Assembly (NCBI GenBank): GCA_012861695.1
Contig: JAAOOA010000597.1
Coordinates: forward strand, 114,501 to 178,500
Origin: Trematomus loennbergii
Lineage: Eukaryota > Chordata > Actinopteri > Perciformes > Nototheniidae
Length of the DNA: 64,000 bases
Reading direction: 5' to 3'
Positions 11,742-25,715 of the stretch are shown here, piece after piece (within the stretch, counting starts at the first letter, position 1; every line of letters begins with the position of its first letter). Both the position numbers and the translations under genes were made by a program. The notes under the pieces were generated by a model, which did no database searches, was not told the origin of the DNA, and saw only the letters and a program-made list of their open reading frames with translations.

Positions 11742-12690
11742 GTTAGCTTTTTACTCCAGAAATCATAAAGTGGTGTTTATATGTAGAGATATCCTGCTTT
11801 CAATGGAACAAATGCCAATAGCTTTTAGTCGAGGGGACCCATAGATACTGTTCTGGTTTGACCTACAAAAATACATCATCCCCTCACACAATTATCTGAA
11901 TGAACAGCAACTTAGGCAGAATGACTGAAACAGGAAGTAGTTTTATGTCCACAGCACTTAATAGCAATGGGTTTCACCAGTTTTGCTCATGAGGGTCACA
12001 CCTGCGGCCCACATACTGTAAATGGAAACAGAAAGGGTCTCATATGTGGCGTGTTCACACAAGGACAGGAAAATGTCCCCAGTGATACAGGTGCAACATT
12101 TCCTCTTTTATCCATCAGCTGTCAGTATTCACTGGTATTACATAAACCAGTGGAGCCAGCTGAAGGTTTGTGAGGCGCTGACGGAGGCTTCCTCTAATAC
12201 AGGCTTCAGAGGGAAAACCCTGCAGCAGCTGATGGCACGGAGAGTTCAAAGACTTCAAAGGCCAACGGACAAAAACGATTTAATCTACCGTTAATAGGAT
12301 TACCAAACTGAGGAAATGATTATTTAAGGACGTTTAGATATTTCTTACAGAAGTGAAGTGTGATCGGGGAACTTCCGGGGGATAAAAGGAGGAGGTTGTA
12401 GTGATATTATGTAAATGCTCCTTTAATCTGCCACAGCTTCTGCCTGCCAACAAGGACATTGACTCTGCTGTCACCTGCCAGCTGGACCGGCACAGAACAG
12501 AACGGCACGGCATGGATCGGCCTGTTGGAAATAGCCACCTACAAATCAACCCGTTACAGAGACAAAAAAAACAGTTTTATCCCAGCACCTACAGTATTGC
12601 ACAAATTAACACATCATAGGAGCGTCACACAGATGCCTATTTATTTATTTAATTATGAATTTTGAATGTCCATGTTTGTACTAGTGCTTT
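11742..12690. other. Family D right flank, then unassigned intronic sequence
   Basis: 11742-11850 resembles 16713-16862 (ttagctttttactcc and gaggggaccc against ttagtgttttacttc and gagggaaccc), so it is the right flank of family D. The rest shows no exon or recognised repeat. Open frames near 12000-12660 lack domain content. Confidence 0.4.
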
Positions 12691-12779
12691 TCTTTTAAAT
12701 GTTTTTAAATATTTGGAGATTTGACGGAGCAGGGTGTACTTTTATTAGAGATGTGTCTGTGTTTGTCTTTAGAGTGTGT

Positions 12780-12850
12780 CACGAAGGATCCCTTGTCTTT
12801 TTAGACTAAATCTACCTACGGGTACAAATAAAGAACCTGAACCTGAAAAC
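12780..12850 (+). repeat. LINE-type 3' tail
   Basis: tacctacgggtacaaataaa followed by gaacctgaacctgaa has the form of a fish non-LTR retrotransposon end. Confidence 0.45.
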
Positions 12851-13050
12851 AGGAAGAAAAACAAGGCTGTAGAACTGAGAACATTTAATCATTTAGTTCA
12901 ATAACTTCTGTGTCACAATTATCTGGTTTCATACTATCAACATGCTTCCTGCTGAAGATGGCATGGGTCACTAACATGAGGAATTACATTTATTAACTTA
13001 AGGTCAATCCTGACTTCTTAGATACAAACACTGCATCATTACCAGTTATA

Positions 13051-13245
13051 GCACGGAGGCGTGTGGTGCAGTGGGTTGTGCGTTGGTGCTCGGATCAGGG
13101 GGTCACAGGTTCAAACCCCACTGCAGTCAGCATGTCGTTGTGTCCCTGAGACACTTCACCCCAACTTGCTTCTGTGGGGATTGCCCACAGTATTGAGTAT
13201 GTAAGTTGCTTTGGATAAAAGCGTCTAACAAGTAACATGTAATAT
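13051..13245 (+). repeat. tRNA-derived SINE
   Basis: An A-box-like tggtgcagtgg (13064-13074) and a B-box-like ggttcaaaccc (13108-13118) sit 44 bp apart, as in a tRNA-type RNA polymerase III promoter. A tail with gtaagttgctttggataaaa then gcgtctaac follows. This is the classic layout of a fish SINE with a LINE-related 3' end. A 5'-truncated relative is at 41806-41885, and a decayed tail fragment near 17760-17785. Confidence 0.8.
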
Positions 13246-13897
13246 ATTATTGGATTAGCATCATCAATGTAAGTTGCTTTTGATAACAGCTTCAGCTAAG
13301 TTTGTCCTGTTTCTCACAGTAAAAGCTTCTATCAATGTGTTTGCGATTTATAATTCAGGACATCATCTCCCTATAAAACAAATCCACAACAAAATCCTCA
13401 ATAAACTGTTTTGATGTGATCGGTTTCTTCTTGAACGCTGAACCAAATCCAAGGGTTAATTTATGTATAATTATTTCCACTTAAACAGCAGTGCTCCATA
13501 ACAGCCGTTAACACGCTTTGATGTGTAAAAAGGTTAAAATGCCCCTTCTCTATCCGTTTGTATTCCTCTCTGCACCCACTAGCAGTGTGATACAAAAAAA
13601 CCTTTATGAGGCTAATTATTACCGACACAATGGGGCTTTTCACACCAGGAGCTTAAATACTTTCTTTTCTAAAACGAGTTATTTTTCTCGGTGAGAAAAT
13701 TATTCATTAAAAACAAATGCATATTCAAAGAAGAAGAAGTGCTTTCCCACAAACTCCTCATTAGAAGCCATCAGGTTTAATCAACACACCCTGTGATCAT
13801 TGTGAATATTAGCTCCATCAGCTGTGCAGCCTCCATCACACCTCATTGCTGCTGATATAAATACATATTCAGGGCCGCTAATGAAGCCGTGTCTGGC

Positions 13898-13904
<7 letters not shown>

Positions 13905-13931
<27 letters not shown>

Positions 13932-13956
13932 TGTGTGTGTGTATGTGTGTGTGTGC
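13905..13956. repeat. TG microsatellite
   Basis: An imperfect TG run with two tatg interruptions. It explains the long open frames on the minus strand in this area. Confidence 0.95.
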
Positions 13957-14442
13957 AGAGACAACAGCAGCAGTAAAGATGAAAGCTCATTGATCCCACA
14001 GAGGAGCCCCAGCTGCTCTGTGCACATCGTCCTGTTATTAATCTGAAGCTTTTTAAACGCCTCGATTGCAGCCATTCTTCATGATTACTGCAGCCGCTGC
14101 CATTTACACACAAACACACATTACTGCAGTGTCGGTTGTTACAGCGGGGGGGTCATAAACCCCTGACGGAGAGAACCACAGAGCGCGGCAGGCAGGAAGA
14201 ATCCGATTTTATTATTTATTTTGTGTCTTTTCCACACCGTAAAAAAAGTCACTGCAGAAAAACGGGTGTTTTCTGTCATAATAAACTAATTCAGCGCGGT
14301 TTAAAAGAGGAAACATGAGCTGCCACATGATGTTCATTAGAGTAAAGATATGAATAATACATTCAACTGTTCTGCCTGCTGCCTCGATTTAAATGTATTT
14401 CCTTACAAAAACAGAATATTATTATTTGCGAAAACTGCTGGC

Positions 14443-14580
14443 CAGTGTTGGGGTAAGTATTCAGATATTTTACTTAAGTGAAGGTCCTGTATTCAAAACC
14501 TTACCTAAGTAAAACTATTATCTGCTGAAGTATCAAAAGCACTCATTAGGATGCAACCCTTTAATGCATTTAAAATTCAA
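14443..14580 (+). repeat. Interspersed repeat, 'TACTTAAGT' type
   Basis: gttggggtaagtattcagat followed by attttacttaagtgaag and gtatcaaaagcactcatta belongs to a very common fish repeat. Related pieces occur at 28556-28610, 49190-49400 and 63835-63925. Confidence 0.6.
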
Positions 14581-15690
14581 CAAGCATTAATCGAGACGGA
14601 TAAACAGAACGTTTCTAGATCAAAAAACGAATTTTCCCTTGAGGATTAATGAAGTCTTCTTCATCTTAGATTCAATATTTTCACAGTAACGTCAAGGTGA
14701 GTAAGGGTAGCTTGTGCATTGAACGTTTACTGGGTACTGTGCATTTTCTCCTTATTGCAGAGATTACGCAAAAGCTAGCTAGTTCTCTACACTGCAACAA
14801 TGATTAAAAGCCACATTTTGGGTCGTCTACCAATAGTAATAATAATATTGTTGGTGAATTATAGTCATAGAGGGTATGCACTGTTGTCACTTTCCCACCT
14901 GAACACACCACTTTTCAGTATGACTGTGTTACAAAAAGTTAAAACAATATGGCCGCCGTTAGTAGCCGTAACTGCGAAAATGGAAGTAAAACAAACAATT
15001 AGCTGCTTAATATAAAATAAGCTGTACTTCAAAGAGATACTAACAACGTACTAGTGGTCCATGGATACTGAAATTTGACCAGGAATAGTGTTTTCCTGAC
15101 CCTAACCCTAAGCCTCAAAACAGCTACAGATATACAAGAATAGGCAAGCAACTGTCAAATCCCATTAACCACATTTGAAGACAGAGTCACCACTGTCACA
15201 TTTGTCTTTTAACATTACAGTATCAAAAATATTTCCTTTCTTTACCCTTCTTTGGTTCACCAACACTTATTTGCACACAAAAAAATAAACCAGATATTAT
15301 TAATTATATAAGTAGTTTGATAGTCACATTCAAAGAGGAATCGCTAAGAAGACATATACAGAACCACCGTTTCCCTCAGATACATCACGTACTCCTCGCC
15401 TGTAGATGGTTAATTGTTTTCCTTTGGATTATCTTGTAGTGCGTCATAAGAGAAGTGAACTAACAGAAGAAGAAGAAGACCCTGAACTCAACACACACTT
15501 ACATGTTACCGCTGATGGATTTAAACAAACCCCTTTACAATCTAATTAATGTCAGGGCTCGTCTGGGTGCGATAACATTTAATCAACGGCAGAATGTAAT
15601 TACATCAGGAGTCATTACACAACCTCTCCCCTTGTATTCCCTCGTCAGCGAGGCGAGACAGGAGCGAGGGAAACAACCAGCGGCTGAAAC
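14581..15690. other. Unassigned intronic sequence
   Basis: No exon or clear element was identified. Short open frames at 14800-15015 and 15503-15763 show no recognised domains. Confidence 0.35.
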
Positions 15691-15996
15691 ACCTCAGTGT
15701 CTGTTTATCAAGTCCTCCATCACTCTGCTGGGTTTAGTAGAGCGGTGCAGGAATGAGTCCTAAACCCGGAAATGAGTCAGCATTTTAGCCCTTCTGTTCC
15801 CTCTTCCAGTTACTGTTTATTTTGATGGGTTTTTTGGTTAGATGCCTGAAATATAATCTGTGGTTAACACAAGCTGAAGAGATTTTAACATCTGTTCTAC
15901 GAGATCAAATATGTCAGTAAATACCCCACTGGTCAATTTAAAACGGAGGTTGCTGACAACTGTCTAAATGAGACGACTTACGTCATCACGCCCAAC
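15691..15996. repeat. Family D left part
   Basis: Near 15735-15775 the inverse of an ttccgggtttaggac / ctgcaccgctct block occurs, also seen near 25672-25707 and in the hAT element near 61100-61122. It is followed by agtaaataccccactggtca, and agacgacttacgtcatcac leads directly into the second 72-bp array. Confidence 0.5.
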
Positions 15997-16712
15997 ATTA
16001 GCCGCCTTTAGCTTAGCAGTGGTGAAGTGAAGTCATGTGGCCGTGCTGTAGTTCCTTTATAGCCCAACATTAGCCTCCTTTAGCTTAGCGGTGGTGACGT
16101 GAAGTCATGTGACCGTGCTGTAGTTCCTTTTAGCCCAAAATTAGCCGCCTTTAACTTAGTGGTGGTGACGTGAAGTCATGTGACCGTGCTGCAGTTCCTT
16201 TATAGCCTAACGTTAGCCGTCTTTAGCTTAGCGGTGGTGACGTGAAGTCATGTGACCGTGCTGTAGTTCCTTTATAGCCCAACATTAGCCACCTTTAGCT
16301 CAGCGGTGGTGACGTGAAGTCATGTGACCGTGCTGTAGTTCCTTTATAGCCCAACATTAGCCACCTTTAGCTTAGCGGTGGTGACGTGAAGTCATGTGAC
16401 CGTACTGTAGTTCCTCTATAACCCAACATTAGCTGCCTTTAGCTTAGCGGTGGTGACGTGAAGTCATGTGACCGTGCTGTAGTTCCTTTATAACCCAACA
16501 TTAGCCGCCTTTAGCTTAGCGGTGGTGACGTGAAGTCATGTGACCGTGCTGTAGTTCCTTTATACCCAACATTAGCCGCCTTTAGCTTAGCGGTGGTGAC
16601 GTGAAGTCATGTGACCGTACTGTAGTTCCTTTATAACCCAACATTAGCCGCCTTTAGCTTAGCGGTGGTGACGTGAAGTCATGTGACCGTGCTGTAATTC
16701 CTTTAAAGCTGT
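15997..16712 (+). repeat. 72-bp minisatellite array (family D, array 2), about 10 copies
   Basis: The unit is the same as at 11094-11741, here mostly with gaccgtgctgtagttcc. Some units are 70-71 bp. It ends about 260 bp from the 3' edge of grm8 exon 2, on the downstream side in transcription terms. Confidence 0.95.
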
Positions 16713-16920
16713 ATGTTAGTGTTTTACTTCTGGAGATTGTATCAACCTTTATAAAAGTGAATACGTGCAGATTATCCTGCTGAAGCAAACTTTTAGTTTA
16801 TTTTCTGCAATAATCCAAAATCAAATGGGAAAATCGCATTGGCTTTTTTCGAGGGAACCCTTGCTAGGGTAACTTCCAGGAAAGCCAACCAAAACACGTC
16901 TCCCCTGCACCACTCTTTCA

Positions 16921-17513
<593 letters not shown>

Positions 17514-18062
17514 AGAGGACAGGTTGGATAGATCAGAAAACACAGGATTCATCAAGTCTTTTTTGCTTCTCCTCCTATATCCAAGTATCTGAGTTTCACC
17601 ACCAACAGCTGGAGAACTACCTTTGCATCTGTACCTTTACCAATAAAGAAAACTCAAAATGTATTTAAGTAGCACTTGAAAAGGTTTATCTTGAGTAAAG
17701 CTTATATACTTGCGAGACTCTTGCTAATTTGTATCCACATGGTTGATAGCACTTCGCTAATTCACTTTGGATAAAAGTGTCCACATACAGTACTGGTTGC
17801 AACTTTCTGGCACTTCAGTTGTAGCAGACTGTGATTTAGTGGCAGGGGATGATTAAAGAGTGAATAAAGTTGTATGCAGACAGACGGTATGAGAAAAACA
17901 AATGTGTTTCCTGAACAATGTAGCATGTCTAGAAGAAACAAAAAAATGTAGGTATGAACCTGAAACATTTGTATGATACGTCCCTTCGAAGTCACCTGAA
18001 AATCCTAATATGTGATAAAAAAAAAGTGCAATGGATTTGCTCAAAATGTTCCCATATCAAAT
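17514..18062. other. Unassigned intronic sequence with a SINE tail fragment
   Basis: A decayed tail (ttcactttggataaaagtgt, 17761-17780) resembles SINE 3' ends. Nothing else was recognised. Confidence 0.4.
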
Positions 18063-18555
18063 TTAAAGTGGACCTATCATGCTATATTATAATAATATAT
18101 GTGTAGGACCATACCTATACAAGGCATATTTATACTTTTTTTTTTCAAAATACCAAACAGATCATGCATTTTAGCCATGCCTCATTTCGCTCAATTGCAC
18201 TTTTTTAGCTCTGTTTTTGCAAGGGCTGATTCAGTGAGAACAGCACCACCGACAGGCCTGGCATATGTACTACAGCGTCTCCAGTGCTTTCGAACGCAAT
18301 GGCCGTGACTGTCTCCTCCTGATTGGTGGAGTTGGCCCAATAGCCGTAGCGCCACTTCGTGACGTCAGGAAGTGTTCAAATCTGGATCAGTTTTTATCAG
18401 ATCCGTTGCAGCCCCTTTTTTAGAGATTTGGGTATGGAGGAAAATAGAGAGGGTTGTGTTTTCTGACACTTGGTGAGTTCCCTGGAACACCGGGGTCACA
18501 TATTCATGTATAAAAGACGTACAAAAGTGCATTTTGCATGATAGGTCCCCTTTAA
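18063..18555 (-). mobile_element. Family A TTAA-flanked element, copy 2 (inverted)
   Basis: The sequence is the reverse complement of the copies at 2175, 24833 and 51545, with TTAA at both ends. Small indels distinguish it. Confidence 0.85.
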
Positions 18556-19070
18556 TGTAGTTTCACTGATCAACACTGTACAAGGAAAGTCAGCTCAAAT
18601 AATATTGTAATGAATTGAAAATGTCCTAATTTTAAAATTCTTGAAAAATATGTTCCTTAAGTGGTTGGCGTAGATGTATCACTCTTCTTCTGTTCAGGAT
18701 GACCCTGAATAAGACTGAGGATAATGTGATGTTATTCTGAATCTAAACCAAAATGAAAAGTTGGCAGCCTTGACAAGTTTGGAAATAATTCCACAGAAGA
18801 AAAAAAAAGATTCAATCACAGCGGATTTCTTTTCAAAAATGTTTTTTGCTTTAAAACTAGTGGCATTTAAAAGTGATAGGAGAGAGAAATGAGGGGTCAA
18901 CAAAGCTGAACTGGATTTTGCAGTTTTACTGTTATGATGGTTTTTCCACTTTACGAACAGCACATTGTGTTTCAACTTTCATAAAATGTGCTGCACTAAA
19001 AATAGTTTGACTTAATTTTCCAGCCAAAGGAAAGTTTTCATTGTTTTGTATTTTCTTGACACCTCTCACA

Positions 19071-20253
19071 GGAGGGGCCCTATTATGCTTATTGGGGTTT
19101 TCACTCTCCTGTAGTGTGTTGTATAGGTTTTTCACAACAGAGCCGGCCAGCTGACCAATCAGAGCAGACTGGGCTCTGGTTTCAGAAGAAGAGGTGCTGC
19201 AGCACAGGCAGTATGAGAAAAATAAAGAGCTTTTTGAATATTAAAAGACATGTAGAGACATAGTGAACATCAGCAGGAGAGGAGTAGAGACACTACATAC
19301 TGATATACACCTGAACATCAGCAGGGAGGAGACTCTTTAAAAGTAGAGACACTACATATGATATACACCTGAACATCAGCAGGAGAGGACTCTTTAAAGT
19401 AGAGACACTACATACTGATATACACCTGAACATCAGCAGGAGAGGACTCTTTAAAAGTAGAGACACTACATACTGATATACATCTGAACATCAGCAGGAG
19501 AGGACTCTTTAAAGTAGAGACACTACATACTGATATACACCTGAACATCAGCAGGAGAGGACTCTTTAAAGTAGAGACACTACATACTGATATACACCTG
19601 AACATCAGCAGGAGAGGACTCTTTAAAGTAGAGACACTACATACTGATATACATCTGAACATCAGCAGGAGAGGACTCTTTAAAGTAGAGACACTACATA
19701 CTGATATACACTTGTACATCAGCAGGAGAGGACTCTTTAAAATAGAGATACTAGATACTGATATGAACCTGAACATCAGCAGGAGAGGACTCTTTAAAAG
19801 TAGAGACACTACATACTGATATACATCTGAACATCAGCAGGAGAGGACTCTTTAAAGTAGAGACACTACATACTGATATACACCTGAACATCAGCAGGAG
19901 AGGACTCTTTAAAGTAGAGACACTACATACTGATATACACCTGAACATCAGCAGGAGAGGACTCTTTAAAGTAGAGACACTACATACTGATATACATCTG
20001 AACATCAGCAGGAGAGGACTCTTTAAAGTAGAGACACTACATACTGATATACACCTGAACATCAGCAGGAGAGGACTCTTTAAATAGAGACACTACATAC
20101 TGATATACACTTGTACATCAGCAGGAGAGGACTCTTTAAAATAGAGACACTACATACTGTATACACCTGAACATCAGCAGGAGAGGACTCTTTAAAATAG
20201 AGATACTAGATACTGATATGAACCTGAAGATGAGCAGAACATGTCCCCTTTAA
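19071..20253 (+). mobile_element. Family C element with internal 57-bp array
   Basis: The left end (ggggccctattatgcttatt) shares its terminal blocks with 35066-35160 and, inverted, with 43400-43480. Next comes agctgaccaatcagagcaga and ctgggctctggtttcag, also seen inverted at 43170-43230 and 48300-48360. The right end is gaacatgtcccctttaa, about 30 bp after the last 57-bp unit. The array therefore sits next to one terminus. No coding capacity. Confidence 0.8.
19265..20235 (+). repeat. 57-bp minisatellite array, about 17 copies
   Basis: The unit is the same as at 7592-8133. Several units differ by one base in the ctttaaa(a)gtagag A run or carry catctg for cacctg. Two blocks of variant order (cttgtacatcagcagg then aatagaga(t/c)act) repeat near 19700 and 20105, suggesting a duplication of several units together. 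Long minus-strand open frames are repeat artefacts. Confidence 0.95.
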
Positions 20254-21045
20254 ATATTTGTTCAGTGGCGCTGCCGAAGGTCTTACAGTTTATTCGTTGA
20301 GATTTAAACAGATGGAGTCTGGACCTTAAATCTTGACCTTCCTGTTGTTAGGTTTCTTGTCAGAGTGGAGTTAGCGAGTGTGAATTAGGGAGGCGGATCA
20401 GGTCATAGATCCTGCAGCAGACAGGCCCTCGGGGGGGCTGGATAATGGTCCTTTAGAGAAAGATTGAAGGGCTGATTGATTTCACTTCAGGCAGCCCCGG
20501 ACGCCTCATCAGGATTCACAGGAGGAGGAGGAAGATGGACGAGGAGGAAGAGCCTGACAGCAATACAAATGTCACTCCGGCTCAGCGACAGGCGGCAAAT
20601 GAAAGTCCCGTACTGTAAACACAAACCTGTCTGAGAGCCGGCGCTATCGCAACCATCAGAGAGGACGTTTTATTTCCAGCACAAAGAACACGTCCGAGCT
20701 TCTGATGCTAGGTTAACTGGGTTTCTACTTTCCAGAGACCTGGAATGGATCCTGTTTATCTGATGGCAGCATTTCTGATTACTTTGGAGATCTTCCATTA
20801 GACAACTCGATACAAAAAGTTGTTGGGCTAGAAAAATGTAAAACCTGCTACTAATCACAAAGGAAAAGTAAGCCAACTACGCAAGCTTGAAATGTTCTTC
20901 TCCGGTATTTGAGGAAATGTGAACTGTATTGGCAACTACTGCCTGGTGAGCTTCTTTGAGGAAACAGACAAGTGAAACAAACACGTTAAAAAAAAAATCT
21001 ATTTTCATGTAGCAAAGAGCTAAGTGGGTTTCTGTGACACTTTTT
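20254..21045. other. Unassigned intronic sequence
   Basis: No exon or recognised repeat. The G/C-richer block 20390-20620 reads as complex, non-repetitive sequence and could be a conserved non-coding element, which only a cross-species alignment could show. Confidence 0.3.
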
Positions 21046-22340
<1,295 letters not shown>

Positions 22341-22344
22341 CACT

Positions 22345-22415
22345 CTTCACACGTCTTATCACATCTTTACACGTCTTATCACGTCTTCACACGTCTTATC
22401 ACGTCTTATCACGTC
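22345..22415 (+). repeat. Short tandem repeat, acacgtcttatcacgtctt type
   Basis: About four imperfect units of 10 and 20 bp built from cacgtcttat. The open frame across it has no recognised domain. Confidence 0.75.
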
Positions 22416-22419
22416 TCTA

Positions 22420-23780
22420 CATGGGAGGACGTGCCCGATGTTTCCTGCCGTCTCGGGCGTTTCCTGTGACACTGATTGATGCTCGTCATTCCTGCGACAG
22501 CCTCCAGCTTTCCACCCGACTGAGTGACGAGAGGAGAAATCCATCTGAGACGACAGCACTCGTCCGTCAGCGTTCACTCCGCGCTCTGATTGTCTTATTT
22601 AAAGTAAAAGCTCAGTTTACTGTCATCTGCCTCTTCTTTCCCTGACGATAAACAGCTTTGCCCTCCGGCTAAAACCCTGCATGACTCCTGCTGTCGCCGT
22701 CTCTATTAATGTTTCCCTCCGTCATTTAATTCAGTATGTGTAGGAAAATATATCTGATTTTAATTACATGTTTCAATACATCAAATTAAAAAAGACATGC
22801 CATTTACGCGCATTCTGGTGTTTGGATATTTTGAACATGAGGTGATTAAGTAATTTAATTCAATATTATGCAACATGTAAAACTACACAGAGTTACTGAT
22901 GTATTAAGGATTACCAGTCTCCAGTAAGACAATATGTCATCACTCATGAAACCAATCCTCATTTCTTTGATTGAAAGGAGCAAAGGTGTGTATTTATCTA
23001 AATATCTTAGAAATCTCTTAAAATAAGATGATTCATATTTGAAAATGGTTTAAATAATCCCATTGCACTGCCAAATGTTTTAATATGAATACAAACAAAA
23101 TCCTTGTGGACTTTTTTATTGAGAAAAGATGTAAAGAAACAATTGTATTTTCATTGCACATTCATTCTCAACTTGTGTTCATAAAATATATGTATATTTT
23201 AAAACCAAATTTCCCCAGGTAAAGTATGTTTTATATTCGGTACGATCTCCACCCCTTCTTCTTGTTGTTGGAAGTGTTTTGTGTTACTGTTGCAACTGCC
23301 TCTTACTGTAAACACAACTATTTATAAATATAATTGATGTAATCGCACAAGGCTGCTGTTCAAACGTTGTATACAATGCTTTTACATCAAGCCGACTCTG
23401 CAAATCTGACACCTTCAATGAACATTAGATCTCCAACAATATTCAAACTCAATAGATCTGAAACTCGTAGAAGGGAATTCCTCACAGCCATCTGATGGAA
23501 AACAGGAAGTGAAAACACATTCCTGACGAGCACCTAAAGGTCACACGTCTCTGATGGCGTTGTGTGTTTTGAAGCTCAGTGGAGGAGACAGGGTGATGTA
23601 AAGTTCAGCGTATGATTAGAAATAAGAACTGATTCTTCGACAGACGAAAGTAAACTTGTGTGTTTGTTTCTTCTTTTGAAGCCTCTTCAGTGAGGCATCT
23701 GAATAATTTCACACGACACAGAAACAGACGACTGCACTCGGTTCAACGAGATATAATAGAAAACGGAGAGGATAAGGGAC
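22420..23780. other. Unassigned intronic sequence
   Basis: AT-rich, no exon or recognised repeat. Confidence 0.35.
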
Positions 23781-23789
23781 TCATGGGAA

Positions 23790-24045
23790 TTTGTTTTTGA
23801 GGTCTAACCAAAAGATTACAGTCAGGATTATGAAGGGAAAAGTCAGAAAATTGAGAAAACATATTTTTGAGGAAAAAGTCAGGAATTGGAAGAAAAATTA
23901 AGAATTGTGGGTAAAAATAAATGTGAGGGACAAGTCAGAAATTGTGTAAATAAAGTCAGAAATTGTGGAAAACAAGAGTTTGTGGAAAAAAGTCATTCAG
24001 ATTTCTTTATCTCAGATTTCTGACTTTTTCTTAGGACTCAAAACA
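23790..24045. repeat. Degenerate AAGTCAGAAATT repeat with inverted end
   Basis: About six imperfect copies of aaaagtcagaaattg spaced 25-45 bp, then the inverse (cagatttctgactttttc) near 24012-24030, giving a foldback. Confidence 0.55.
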
Positions 24046-24589
24046 TTTACATGTGGCCCTAATCCTCTTCCGTAAGCCTGAGTTAAGATCTTTCCTTTAA
24101 TATCAAAATAAAGTTGATCAAAGTTTGGACAAACAGTGTGTGTAAAAGATATTAAAAAGCATCATCAGCATTCAGAGTGTGCTTGCCCTGCTGCTCTCCA
24201 TCTGATTAAAATGTTGTTTTCATCTCTTTTTCTCCATTCTGGAATTAATATCAGAACAAACGCTCTGGTGTCGTTTGCTCCTAAAAATAACTCCCTGCCA
24301 CAAAACCCATCTGAGAAACATAAGCAGCCGACAGACAGAAATCGATAGTCTGAACTCTCAGAGCTGCCTCTCGTCCGAGGACACAGCGTGAAGTGTCGCC
24401 TTATGGCCTCAGAAAACAAAAATAAACCCAGAACCTGACCTGGTGTTTAGTAGCAGAGGATCTGAAGACGCCGCAAACAAACACGAGAGGCCTCGTCTCA
24501 GCATCCAGACATTCAGCAAACAACCAGCACAGGGCACACTTTCTCTTTTTCTCACTGACAGAGTGGAGGATGACGTATTTACCCGGAAG

Positions 24590-24774
24590 GAAGCTGCCGG
24601 TTCCCTCAACAAAAAAGCAACAGGATTTTTCCATAGGATTTTGGAAAATAGCTCGAAATAAGGTCTGTGAAAACGAACCTGTTTGATAATGCACGTTTTG
24701 TTCAGCCGGATAATCTCCACGTCTACCCTACTTTTATAATTTTCGAATGATAAATCGAATCGCCAGAAGCTAAC
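24590..24774 (-). mobile_element. Fragment related to the interior of the hAT element at 60507-61593
   Basis: Read inverted, it shares the ordered blocks ataaaagtagggtagac, ggatattatccg-like, aacgtgcat, aggt(a/t)cgtttc, ttatttcgagctattttc and aaaatcct with 60955-61075. No terminal repeats of the hAT element are present here. Confidence 0.6.
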
Positions 24775-24832
24775 GTCATGCTATAAGGAACTACAGCCGA
24801 GTACAGCAGCACGACTTCAACGTCACGCCAAC
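24775..24832 (-). repeat. Single 72-bp family D unit (partial, inverted)
   Basis: ataaggaactacagc and gcacgacttcaacgtcac are the inverse of the gtgacgtgaagtc...gctgtagttcctttat unit found in the two arrays. Here it is unamplified. Confidence 0.65.
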
Positions 24833-25325
24833 TTAAAGGGGACCTATCATGCAAAATGCACTTTTGTACGTCTTTTCTACATGAATATGTGTCCCCGGTG
24901 TTCCAGGGAACTCACCAAGTGTCAGAAAACACAACCCTCTCTATTTTCCTCCATACCCAAATCTCTAAAAAAGGGGCTGCAACGGATCTGATAAAAACTG
25001 ATCCAGATTTGAACACTGTCCTGACGTCAGGACGGTGGCGCTACGGCTATTGGGCCAACTCCACCAATCAGAGGAGGACAGCCACGGCCATTGCCGTTCG
25101 AAAGCGCTGGAGACGCTGTAGTACATATGCCAGGCCAGTAGGTGGTGCTGTTCTCACAGAATCTGACCTTGCAAAAACAGAGCAAAAAATGTCAAATTGA
25201 GCAAAATGAGGCATGCTAAAATGCATGATCTGTTGGTATTTTGAAAAAAAAAAGTATAAATATTCCTTATATAGGTATGGTCCTACACTATATTATTCAA
25301 ATATAGCATGATAGGTCCACTTTAA
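24833..25325 (+). mobile_element. Family A TTAA-flanked element, copy 3
   Basis: Same termini and body as copies 1, 2 and 4, with TTAA on both sides. It begins where the single family D unit ends. Confidence 0.85.
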
Positions 25326-25429
25326 GATCCATATTCAAACATACAGATTCTAAAGTGTACAAGTTTGAAGCGTTTGTTTGAACAGTTAGCAGGAGGCAGG
25401 TACTTGCTCTCAAGCAGAACAGGGCAAAC

Positions 25430-25715
25430 AACTTAAAGGAGTGTTTATGTGTTCGGCGTAATGACGTACAACGTCCTCCACAACTTCTGTAGTCCTATTC
25501 AACCACTTGGTAACAACCATCGTTTTTCAGACACGTCAACTCTTCAAAAATCACCAGTGGGGTCACTGCTGATGGATTTAATGTCGTAGAACAAAACGTG
25601 ATCCGTCTCTTACAATTGAAATCCCATTGACTCTGAGACGAGGGAACAGGAAGTGGTCAAATGTTGACTCACTTCCGGGTTTTAGGACACGTTACTGCAC
25701 CACTCTATTGCACTG
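25430..25715 (+). repeat. Family D-related repeat without array
   Basis: acgtcctccacaacttctgtagtcc, aaatcaccagtggggtcact and ttccgggttttaggacac with ctgcaccactct resemble flanking parts of the family D loci (inverse of parts of 15735-15960). Confidence 0.4.

Noticed and set aside
13051..13125. Possible tRNA gene
   Set aside because: A and B boxes are present, but no cloverleaf with acceptor stem could be drawn, and a SINE tail follows.
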